Made by a program: the position numbers and the translations under genes. The notes beneath the pieces are model-generated. The model was not told the DNA's origin and did no database searches. It worked only from the letters and a program-made list of their open reading frames with translations. 64,000 nucleotides of DNA. Origin: Ephemerocybe angulata. Taxonomy: Eukaryota; Basidiomycota; Agaricomycetes; Agaricales; Psathyrellaceae. Positions 38,639-48,779 of this stretch are shown one piece after another. Within the stretch, counting starts at the first letter, position 1; every line of letters begins with the position of its first letter. The stretch is from contig JAACJK010000004.1 in the NCBI GenBank assembly GCA_013368325.1, positions 558,001 through 622,000 on the forward strand. Reading direction: 5' to 3'.

Positions 38639-41600
38639 ATGCCTTCAGCAAATGCTTCTGCCCTGGGTCCCATTGACCCCACGGCCCTCGAAGCGCCCAA
38701 TGAAGATGAGAAGTCCGCCCCTTGGGTCGTGCGCAAGCTCGTCGGGGTGCGTGCTTCCCAAGATGACTGTGGTTGTGCGGTCTTCCTGATACTTTGTAGT
38801 CTATGACAGGAAGGATAGTAATGTCCTCGTACGAATCTCTCCGGGCTGCTGGCACGAGTGTCATATGTCTTTCACCTGTGAGCGCTTACCTACTCGTACT
38901 TCATTCACTTTACTGATTGGGTCTACACACCGTCGATATTACCACATCTGAATCTTTTACCTTGATGTTCGACGTTTAATCATATCGCTCGATCGATGAC
39001 TCAACCGCGAACGAACGAACCTCTGTCTTCCCCATGGACCGTGTACAACCTGCGCAATCGAACCGACCCGCCCGGCGTTTCTCGTACGGGCGTTCTTGCT
39101 GCGCTGATCTGTGCATCACGTATATTTCTGACTGGACTCGCACGGGCCGACCTACGAATGGACTCCGAACGGATGGCTACCTCGTCTTCCGAACACACTT
39201 GACTTATTTATGGGCCACGTTTGGACTGGGTGCTAATGTACCCCCGTACGCATGCTGCGTCGCGTCTGGTGCTGCTGCGTATACTGGAATATCGTTTAAC
39301 CACCGCACGACACGTCTCTCCCACTCTGTGTCATCGGCGTCGCTTTGCTATGGTTTGACAGTGGGGAGATTCGTCCCCGCTGCTCCTCCCATGTATTAGG
39401 TTCCGCGATCTGGCTGTGCACACCGTCATCGTGGCAACGGTGCGTTTTTAACTTTTTGGGAGTTTCGCGCTTGCGGGAATATTTGAGAGGAACAGTTGGG
39501 AGAGTGGTGCTGCTCTCCGTTTCTTTCGTGTTCTCGAGCCTCAAGGGATCCTTGCAGGCGCTTCTTTTGTGATGGGAGTGGCATCCAAGTGGCACGCGCA
39601 AGTGCACCTGGCACTCCAAGGAACTGTGAATGGGCATGCATACTGACTGTGTACCCTGGTATTCGCACCATGTCTAGGGCGGAATGGCTGCTGTGGCGGC
39701 ACCTGTGTGCGTACACCCCGTCTCTTAATCATGCTCATGGCTCTCAACTGATATCTCCCTTCCCCCCATCCATTCTTCCAACTTTTGCATTACTCGACTT
39801 TTTATAACGCCGTTCCTTTCGGTGCCCGTTATCTTCTGAATGCGTTCGACTGCGGTTCGAAACGACGACCATGTTCCACTTGGTGATGGATTGACCACCA
39901 TCTTTCCCTTCCCCATCTCCTCTCCTTGAACCTTCCGAGGTCGACATTTCTCCACCCATCTTTCCCAATGCATCCACATCACATTGATAACCAATGTCCA
40001 CCTCCTTCAATGCAGGATGGGCCCGGTATCTGAAGCTGCGCTGTCCTCGTTTGGCGACACCATCCTCGTCGAGCTGGGGCTCAACGCTGGGTTCAGCCTT
40101 GGCACCAAGATGGCGAATGATCTTGTGTTTGACAAGCCGTTGGGCAAGCTGTTGCCTTTGCATGATGCGAGGCTGGAGACGACGACGGTGAAGGAGCTTA
40201 CGATTACGCTCAAGTTTAAGTTGGCGATGGAGGATGCGAATTTGGGGTTCTTTAGGGGATCGGTGCATTCGTGAGTCTGATTCTGTCCTAGAGGTGTCCG
40301 ATGCGACGTGACAGTGGTCTATCTATATGGTACTTGGTGACTGATGCAGCTGTATTTCTTCTTGGTAGGGACCCGTCGCTATTCTCGTCGGTCAAAGAAT
40401 ACTTGTCAGTTGACAAGGGCTGGTTCTCGCCTTACCTTTTCGCAAGTGCACGGAGGCCGGCTATTCCACGCTCGATGAAACCTGATGTCGTCTTCTGCCA
40501 TGGACCATTTCTCTTAGGTGAGTGTTCCTCACGTTTGTCTATTTTTGTTCTCTGTCTACACTGGTTCTTTGTCGCTTGCCCTGTTCATTTTCTTTCGGAG
40601 CTGGGGAAGAATGGCTGTATGATGATCCTTTTCATCAATCCACTGCTTATGGAAAGCCGGAGCCAGTGTAATGCCTTGCCTTCGTTCACATCGTTACAGC
40701 CGCATCTTAGATCGAGGGTGGGGACACCCTCGCCCTGATCTTCCAAGTAATCATTTCCAGCTGGGACCTGCTAATCTGCGGCGGTGATTCGTAAGCCAAA
40801 CTCGTACCTCTATCATCCTGCGTGATGGCTGCGCCATCTCCGGGTGCACAGCGTACGCTGCTCGTAACCGGGCAAATCGACGATGGGATGAAACTCTCCC
40901 ATTAGTGATAATTAACTCTGTCTATAACTTTTTCTGTCTGCTTTTTTTAAACTCTTTCTCCTTGGGTGCAGAAAAGTTCCTCGCTTCGCAGAGCTGACAA
41001 TACTTGTAGGAGACTATCGCATTGGGGAAACGCTATTGGCGGAGTCCGCCTCTGTTATTACACTCTGCGATAGGCCGGAACCGGTTGTTGAAGAGCCCGA
41101 GGATAGCTCAAGCAGTCTTGCTAAGCTGAAACCTCAACTTAAGGAACACTTTTCCTCGCTCTCCGATGTGTTCAAGAAACACTCCCGCTCCCGCTCACCC
41201 TCCCCATCTCCCGGAGACAGCTCGAACACCCCCGACCCGGATGGTGCAGTTCCGCCATCACCGTCTATGGCGCCCCCATCTCCTACACCGTACCCCCCGA
41301 GACACATGGTGATCGTAGTCCTCGGACTCAAGCCACATAGATCTTTGTGGACGACGAGTAAGCGCCCAGGCGAAAGTGTCATTCGATACCTACTTTTGAA
41401 CGGGTGTGTCAGTATCCTCGTCCCCGTCAAGCCGGGCGCGCCCCTCGTCGCATGGGACGTCCTCACACTCAAGAAGCTGTGGGATATTGATCTGCCCCCA
41501 AAGGTGGAGGCGGGCGATATCAGCGAGTCAGCACTTACGGAAACGCCGAGGACCAAGAGCGGGAGATTCGAAGGGGTCGTGCAGGTGATGTACGAGTACT

Positions 41601-41899
41601 TGGATCTGTGTGTGGATTGGGAGCGGGTTGCTCTACCCGGGCTGCCAGACGCCGATGCCGCCCAGGGGGGCTCGGGGGCGTATACGACGACGACCATCGC
41701 TTCGGGCTTCAGTGGGGATGGCAATGCGGTGGATCTGCCTGCTACGCCGGAGGCGAAACAATATGAACGTCAGAAAGAGGCACTGAAGGATGCCGTGACT
41801 TTGCTGGTTGCGTCAGCAGTACGTAGTGGGGAAAGCAAGGCTGCGAGGGATGACATTGACGAGGAACGCGCCGGCATCGCGATGTGGAGGATCCGTTGA
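38639..41899 (+). CDS. Multi-exon hypothetical protein
   Basis: Start MPSANASALGPIDPTALEAP at 38639, exon end KLVG, next exon SMTGRIVMSSYESLRAAGTS. Later exons read MGPVSEAALSSFGDTILVEL (from about 40016), RDPSLFSSVKEYLSVDKGWF, then VVFCHGPFLLG joined to DYRIGETLLAESASVITLCD. A disordered segment (KHSRSRSPSPSPGDS) and a C-terminal domain (HMVIVVLGLKPHRSLWTTSK, then VLTLKKLWDIDLPPKV) follow, with the stop at 41899. Between about 38880 and 40015 no exon was recognised, so either an unusually long intron (1.1 kb) or small missed exons lie there, or two genes abut. No family or catalytic motif recognised. Confidence 0.55.
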
Positions 41900-42349
41900 T
41901 TGCTCTTGGCTATCTGATATTGAACTGCGATGTGGATCTGGGGCGTATATGTATTGGGTTTTGGCTTTAGTCGTCGTTATCAAGTCTTCTATTGTGACAG
42001 TGTACAGCCCGGTATCGTTAGGCTTCTGCTTATGGCAAACGAACCGGGGAGCCTCTGTAGGCCTCTGTGGCTTGGGGCATGCGGGGTAAAAATCTCGGGT
42101 CACAGTGCCTATATACCGTGAATGATGACTCGACTCTCGATTCAAGATATGCTTATCACCTTCGTAGAGTTGTACTCACTTCATTTCTGGCACACGAGTC
42201 TCCAGAGTCTGCTGATTCGGTACCTTGCGGAGTTCAGTCATCACTAGTCACCACGCATCACAGCCTCCAGAGTTCATATATCTGAAGCACGACCACTCTT
42301 CCCTCTTTCGATCTGACTAGCATCCTAATTTCACCCACCAACTATAGCA
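41900..42349. other. Spacer, no gene
   Basis: Short frames only. It holds the 3' flank of the upstream gene and the promoter of the NADAR gene. Confidence 0.45.
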
Positions 42350-43031
42350 ATGTCCCTAGCAGCTGATGATTATATCTTCTTCTGGAAGACCAACGAGCGT
42401 TAGTAAGTCTTGAACCTTTGAAGCCTGATCTCTTGATCTCTGGGCGCTTCGAGGTTCCCTTCTCGAAGCGCCTGCTTGGAGTCTTCGACTTCGATAGGTC
42501 AGAAGTCTGATTCTGACAAGAACTCAAAAACTATTACTTCTTAGTGGCTGGGCGTCGCAATGGTACCCATCCCCCTTCACCGCGACGGTGACGATCGATG
42601 GGGAAGAGCAGAGCCATACCTTCCCGTCGGCTGAGCACTGGATGATGGCGCAGAAGGCGCTCCTGTTCTCCGACGCGGATGTAGCGAAGGAAGTGCTCGC
42701 TATCTCAGGGAGCACTTCGGGGGATATGGCCGCTGTGAAGGCGCTCGGGCGGCAGGTATCCAACTTCGATGATGCAACATGGAAGGCCAATCGCATGAAG
42801 ATAGTCGTGGAGGGGAATCTTCACAAGTTCAGGCAGGATGAAGAATTGAAGGCGCAGTTGTTGGCGACTGGAGAGAAGAGGCTCGTGGAAGCTAGTCCGA
42901 GGGATAGGATTTGGGGGGTTGGGTTCGGTGAGAAGAACGCATTGAGTCAGAAAGAGAGGTGGGGGCTTAATCTGCTCGGCGAGGCTTTGGAGGAGGCGAG
43001 GAAAATATTGAAAGCAGAAGTTGTCATTTAG
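42350..43031 (+). CDS. NADAR-domain (YbiA/DUF1768-like) protein
   Basis: Exon 1 (MSLAADDYIFFWKTNERY) ends with TA at 42402, and exon 2 starts at 42545. The split codon TA-T gives Tyr, so the join reads NERYGWASQWYPSPF, the expected start of the NADAR fold (normally F-L-S-N-F-Y-P-S-P-F). TFPSAEHWMMAQKALLFSD and a later DRIWGVGFGEKNALSQKERW match the family. Characterised members remove the sugar from damaged riboflavin-pathway intermediates, and others are proposed to act on ADP-ribose-like substrates. Here a housekeeping metabolite-repair role is most likely. The length (about 180 aa) is normal for a single-domain NADAR protein. Confidence 0.9.
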
Positions 43032-43090
43032 TAGTTCAAGCCAATCTGTACTAATACATCGATTCGACCGCCGTGCAAGGATATCCTAAA

Positions 43091-44114
43091 TCAGGCAGAT
43101 TCTGGCATTCCACTGTAAGGAGGAACTTCAAGTGACGCCTCGGATACATATCCAAAAGGCCTTTCCCCACCTCCCCGAGTGCTTCTTTGGCATGGCGGAC
43201 GAAGATCCACTGACACTGGTGAGCCTGAGTTTCTTCTTCGATGTGCCTCCGAGTCGATCATACTGGCATCATCCCCCTTTTCAGCGCGAAACTCTGTTTT
43301 CCTCCGGAAAGGGTTTAATTTGCGGAAGGGAGAGACGAGATTGGCGATAAGGCCTGGTCGATGCCTGAGGTCTTGACGGATTCCATAAGCAGCGAGAACA
43401 ACAAACGAAACCAATATTGGCAACCAGACAACCCAATTAGTCAAAGAGACAACGTAGGTCAGAAAGGCCACCATGAAAAAGACGAGGTTGGCCTGAAGAA
43501 CAAGCGCGAAGCTAGAACCGTCGTGGATGTGGTTTCTGATGATATGTTCGAGGTGTCGTGCATCGTTCGTGCAAGCCTCCATCTTTGCGGTGTAGTCCTG
43601 GAGAGGCACACCAAGTGGTGCTACACTTTCAACGGTACGGCCTCGGACGACCATATTGCGGCCAATCCACTCGTCGATCTGGGATTTCATATTGAGGATT
43701 CGACCTGCCTCCTTTATCGCTTTGTTTACCGCCCAGATGAACGAAAGGACGGAGAAGGATATTGTGAGGCTGATAAAGACACTCGCAAAGGAGAAAACAT
43801 TGACCACCGTCCAAGATGGCTTCCAATGTCCTTGAAGCGATGGGTCTTCCTCTCTCGGAATTATGATAACAAACACCATCTGGGCGAGAAGAAAGAGTGC
43901 TGCCTAATATAGAATACGATGGGGCTGGTGTTTAGCCAATTACTCCAGGAAATAGGATGAAATCACTTACCCTATTGGCTGGGGCGTTTGTGTCCTTAAG
44001 CGTTGTCTTCAGCACTGTTTGCCGGCGTCGAAATCCCGAGTTTTCAATCGATGTGAAAAGGAGGTCATAGACAAAACAAAAGTTCTGTATTTCTGGCGCA
44101 TTTGAGGTGCTCAT
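43091..44114 (-). CDS. Hypothetical multi-pass membrane protein
   Basis: The last large exon (43879-43091) contains four hydrophobic segments: one ending in MVFVIIIP, then VFSFASVFISLTISFSVLSF, VLQANLVFFMVAFLTYVVSL and WLPILVSFVVLAAYGI. A basic cytosolic tail follows (LNPFRRKTEFRAEKGDD) to the stop at 43091. An upstream exon reads MSTSNAPEIQNFCFVYDLLF, then TSIENSGFRRRQTVLKTTLK. I chose the ATG at 44114; the same frame is open further upstream but without an ATG before it closes. This layout, an N-terminal cytosolic domain then two membrane hairpins, is common among Agaricomycete orphan proteins often annotated DUF6535-like. That link is a guess. Confidence 0.62.
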
Positions 44115-44372
44115 GAGGGACAGAACTTCCTTCAGGGGATGAGGGTAATTCTGGTCGGAAGGTTTGGGGGTCGTGGAGCCATCTCCCAACCATCTCCCCC
44201 TTTAAAGTCGGATCTACGCTCTTCAGTGACGTTGCTGTTAAGTTTCTGATTTGAACCGTGGACTGGTACGTAACCTCCATACACGCTCAAATGAGCCTTA
44301 GCAACTTAGCAAGGCACCTCCTCACAGAGCGATGTCTGCATCGGAGGACCAACTCAAGGGTCGGCGCGTGTT

Positions 44373-45846
44373 CTAGAAACTGTATGTGCCATTTGGTGAT
44401 ATGGAATTTTGATTCAAATGGTTGCCAGAGGATCGGCGAAAGTAGCACCGTACATGTAATCTGGGATGTGTAGGTCGGCCAATCGTTGCAGCAGGAAAAT
44501 CGGTATAAAACTTACGAGGAAGGGCAACCAAGTCGAACCGCACCGCCGAATCAGATACGGGCTTCATCGCATCCAGAACCCATGCCTCGATCTCCTCAAC
44601 ATCATCATCATTCGGATTTGAACTTTGAACGTCGACTTTCACTTCCTCCAAAGCCTTCCATTTTCGATTATTGGTGCTGATGGAATCCGTGACGGTGACC
44701 GCGATAGTACGTAGATGGTAGTAAAGTTGGTTTCCCGTGTAGCCTGTGAGCTCGCCTGGAACGTCGGAGAGATCGAGCCTAAGGGAAAGGAAGAGGGATT
44801 TAATGTTATTGCTTGTCGTTGGAGGGATCTTGGAGATGAAGGATGCTGCCCAGTGGAGGCAGTGGCGTTCTCCCTCGGGGTCTGGGCAGGTCGCGTCGAG
44901 GTGCAATTCAAGACTGGTTAGGGAAGTACAGTCCGTGAGGTCAACGGAAGCGCCCTCAATCCCGGGTTCAGCTATCAAATAATCAAACCGATGTTTTGAG
45001 CTGCTTAGTCCAATAAATAAAATCCAAGAGAAAGTGCCTACAGATCTCCGAATATGGGTCGAATACGAACGTTCGCAGCGAATCTCGGCAGTGTGCAATA
45101 AGGTCAGACGCGCAAGCATGGTCTTCTGGAGAAGCTGCGAGAATATCCAGCTTCGTTAATCCATCCAGTCGAATCTTGTTCGCAGGATCCACCAGGTAGG
45201 CGACATGCTTGTCCAAATCGAAGTGGTGATACAAGCGGAGGCTGTCTAGCACGATCTCCTCCGAAGCGAGACGAGATACTGAAGAGATATTACCATCGTC
45301 CCTCGCTTCTGCATCTCGTGCTTCGAAGCGTTTCAGGCTTGGACCGCAAACGCCCAAGAGCGTCAGCGGAACCTCTCGTACCGACAGTTCCACAAGACAG
45401 GCAGACCGACATATGCTCGCGAATGCTATCCGAACATCGAATGGGAGGAAGTACCACTGGGCCCGTCTGTTGTTGCGCAAACAGAACGCAGTAATCTGAT
45501 TCGGATCGAGTTTCTTGAGTGCGCGTGCAAGTGCCATGTCATTAGGAAGCCAACCATATGCCAGGGCGGTGTTCGATACGGTGAGTTTCTGGATGTATCG
45601 CGAGACTTTCGGAGATCTCTCCAGAAGATTGAAAAACTTCGCTCCAGGGTAAGCTCCGTCTGGAATTGTTGCGTTCGGCGTCGGGCTTGTTAGGATGATA
45701 TGGTTGAAGAGGAGAGTCTGGCAAGGCTTGAGGAAGAGCTGAGATGTCAAGGAGAGAGTTTTCAATACTTTTGCATCTCTTTGCGCGTCGAAGAATGTGG
45801 GGAGAAGGCTAAGAAGCTCGATAGGCAGGCGTGGTGGCAATGGCAT
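44373..45846 (-). CDS. F-box/LRR-like protein, intact copy of a two-member family
   Basis: Start MPLPPRLPIELLSLLPTFFD at 45846. Exon 1 runs to about 45040 (DPYSEI), then an intron ends near 44975 and the frame continues SEPGIEGASVDLTDCTSLTS. The first 60 residues (LPIELLSLLP..SLTSQLFLKPCQTLLFNHII) form an F-box-like opening, and leucine-rich segments follow. The C-terminus after KVDVQSSNPNDDDVEEIEAW may end at 44373 or at an earlier splice near 44515 (VALPR followed by GTAAGT). Its close relative at 48780-53387 is broken by an insertion. Likely an SCF substrate adaptor, target unknown. Confidence 0.7.
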
Positions 45847-45931
45847 AGTGGTGGTCAGGGAACAAGCCGTCCCAGTTGCGTCCCAGAGAGCTGTTGACGC
45901 AATGATCAGAACAGGGAGAGATAAGATTAGA

Positions 45932-46058
45932 TAAGGGACTCATAGTGTGTGTGTGTGTGTGTGAAAGTCGCTAGCTGAGCTCCTGCTGAAAGTGCGGTGG
46001 TGTTTAGATAAGGGACTCATAGTCGTCGCTAGCTGAGCTCCTGCTGAAAGTGCGGTGG
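45932..46058 (+). repeat. Tandem duplication of about 55-70 bp with (GT)n expansion
   Basis: A unit starting TTAGATAAGGGACTCATAGT and ending CTGAAAGTGCGGTGG occurs twice head to tail (about 45932-46002 and 46003-46058). The first copy has an inserted (GT)n run after CATAGT, about 45944-45961. Near-identity of the units points to a recent duplication. Confidence 0.85.
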
Positions 46059-47030
46059 TATGTGTTCAGTAGTCTCCGTAAGCGCCACCCTCTGATTTCG
46101 GTTAAAGCAAGTCAATTTTGGCCAGCCGCCAGACGCATTCGCATCACAGATGAGAGGGTGTACAACGGTTTTATTGAGGATCGTATGGTTATGGTAGTTG
46201 TGACGGTTGTTTGACATAGTATGATAGAGAGAGAGAGGAAAAAGATAGAAAAAAAGAGATAGAAAAAGAAAAAGCTCTGTCGAAAAAGTCAGAAACTGGG
46301 GAGACCGCGGGACAGGAATTGGGCTCACATTCTAAGGAAACACCATGGCGTTATGGGAGACTGGGCTGGTTGCTTGCGGCGAGAAGTTGGTGTCTGTCAA
46401 GAAGACTACGTCAGTAATGAAAACTGATCACACACCCAACATACCTTTTCAGCGGCCGACTAAAGAGTCGCTAAAGGCGTCAAAACCAAGGCATACGAGG
46501 AAAGGAAAGGTGAGAACTCATACCGGGATGCCAGTGTTGGCGAGAGGGGGCCCCGTGACACGCCTGATCCGTTGCACAACGTCAGAAACACATCCCACCT
46601 TGATCCCACCATCCCGTTTTACCACACGCGAAGCAACGCTGCAAACATCCTTGCTCAGGTATGTAGCTGGTGCTTAAGCTCGTCAATGACCATTGACGAG
46701 ACCAGCTGCGTCCCTGTTCTAACAGAGCGACTGACACTGGCCGTGCGACATCCGGCTCCGCGATCCTTTCCTACGAGACCCGTTGATAAGACGGAATCCC
46801 GCCTCCAGGGCGCGGTGGTGACCCCGGCGCTCAATGGGAGTACCCAAATAGAGCGAACACCGAGACCACGCTGGTTGAGTGATCACCGCTACTGCCCGCT
46901 CGTTCCCTAAACGGGGCTCCCCCTGGGGGGAACCCAGTGTACGAATAGATGCTCGGGATGATAGTGTAGGATGTGTACCTCTGAAGCGCAACGGGGGCGT
47001 GTCAGGCCATCGGGGTCGACCATGCGCTGG
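46059..47030. other. No gene recognised
   Basis: A purine-rich stretch at 46225-46275 makes hydrophobic frames on the other strand. Frames at 46345-46677 and 46719-47135 show no known motif. Confidence 0.35.
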
Positions 47031-47720
47031 GGATGGGGATGCATGAATCCTCGCAAGGTCAGTTTGCGCTGTGGGGTAGGAGATTAGTGTTGAAAATAGG
47101 CATTGCAGCGACGACGCACCCCAGCCCCAGAACACGGACGTGGTGCTCCTGAAAGCGTCCAGATTGGCGTTACGAGGTGTTGAAATTCGCGCTGTAGGGC
47201 ATCAGAATAGAGGAGTAGACGGGCCCACCGTCCATGCGCTGGAGCTGAGGATGCATGAATCCTCGTAAGGTCAGTCTGCGCTGTGGGTGCAGGAGATTAA
47301 CGCCGTTGAAACGAGAGATGGAGGAACTTCCGAACGGCATACCCCAACCCCAGAACATGGACGTAGTGCTCCTGAACGCGTCCAGATTGTCGTTCCAACT
47401 TCCGATTGGCGATTTGTTGAAGGTGATGTAGGTTGGCTAGCAAGGCTGGAGTCGGTTACGACTCAGAGGTGACGGAGTCAATGTCCTGAGGCTGAGGATG
47501 CGTGAATCCTCGTAAGGCCAGTTTGCGCTGTGGACGCGAGAGATTAGCGTCGTTGAAGACGAGAGATAAGCGATGACGTACCCCTGCCCCAGAACATGTG
47601 TCATGGACATGGTGCTCCTGGAAGCGTCCAGATATGTTGAAGGTGATGTTCGTTAGTTAAAGCTGGAGTCGATTACGAGGTGACCTCGACTGTAAACTCG
47701 CGCTGTAGGGCGTCAGAATA
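47031..47720. repeat. Degenerate tandem array, three units of about 220-250 bp
   Basis: The block GATGCATGAATCCTCG, followed by AAGGTCAGT-TTGCGCTGTGG, recurs at about 47038, 47250 and 47498. A second block, GTGCTCCTG(A/G)A(A/C)GCGTCCAGA, recurs at about 47143, 47366 and 47612. A third, CGCGCTGTAGGGC, is at 47189 and 47697. Spacing is 210-250 bp. On the minus strand some units stay partly open (for example LTLRGFMHPQLQRMDGG), so they may derive from repeated coding sequence. They look decayed. Confidence 0.7.
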
Positions 47721-48779
47721 AAGGGCGGGCTCAGCGCAACATCCGGACGTACCTAAGCCGGGGAACATGAGTGATGCATTTCGGAAAGCGCAGAGGTCGG
47801 TGGCGATACGGAGCGTGTCGGTGAGGCGGCGGGTGGTAGGGATCCATCGAAGTCTGAAGGTGGCTTCATCAACAGGAACGACCAGCAGTCAGAAATATAG
47901 GCGACTCACGAGGTAGAGAGGCGTTGCCTCTGGGCACTGCCAATGACCAGCAGTACACGGAGGAGCGATCTCGTCTCCACTGTCCAGAGAGCAAGAGGGA
48001 GGTAGATAATGATCATGCTCTTCGGCGAGGGCAGATGTAGCGAAGACGGTAAAGGCGAGAAGATGATGTTCCTCAAGGGAGAAGGGAAGAGCCTGTCGAT
48101 GAGAAAGAGAGGCCCTTCCCCGCACCCTTATATACACCCCACCCCCTTTCCCAGCCTCCTGTCAGCCTCCCAAGCTGTCCGCCACCGCGGAACGACTCAG
48201 CTCGATCGATTGAGGTCTCAGCAAAAATAGCTGGGGATTGTGGATAGCCACAAAAATAGCTGGACGAGATTGTCTGTGGGCTGCGACCAAGTCGAAAGGG
48301 GGCAGGAGTGAATCAGGAGTACTAGTAGGCATCGTCCGATGAAAGCGAGAGGGAGTTCGAGGTGACCGACATCCGTTCAGCGATGTGGAAGAAGGATGTG
48401 GCAAGGTAAGCGTGCTGGACTGAGGCGAGAGTCGATCAGTTTGAGTGAGGAGGGCGACAGATCGGTGTCAAGGTTGAGCGGCTCACCGAGGAACGTAGTC
48501 CCCGTCTCAGGCGGACAAACGATAGACGTGAACACAAAACTGGCATCGAACTTGTCCCTGTGTTTCGCCTTCAGCCTCTCCTCTCTTCGCGTTCTCGAAA
48601 TGTTTACCACCAATGCGGATTCATTGTACGACAGAGAGCTCAGTATAGCATAGAAGATACATTAAGAAGATACATTCAAAAGGAGGCTTACCTACATTGA
48701 GATACAATGCAGTAAATAAATAAACTATCAAGCCACCTATGCGACATGGGATGGGCGAGAACAGCACCACGCATGAGAC
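47721..48779. other. Decayed coding remnants, no intact gene
   Basis: The minus strand at about 47880-47790 reads VDEATFRLRWIPTTRRLTDT, then LRIATDLCA, resembling part of an F-box/LRR-type protein. At about 48075-47900 it reads LLAFTVFATSALAEEHDHYL, then PPSCSLDSGDEIAPPC, like a secreted cysteine-containing protein, but I find no ATG in frame. Neither is intact. Confidence 0.3.
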
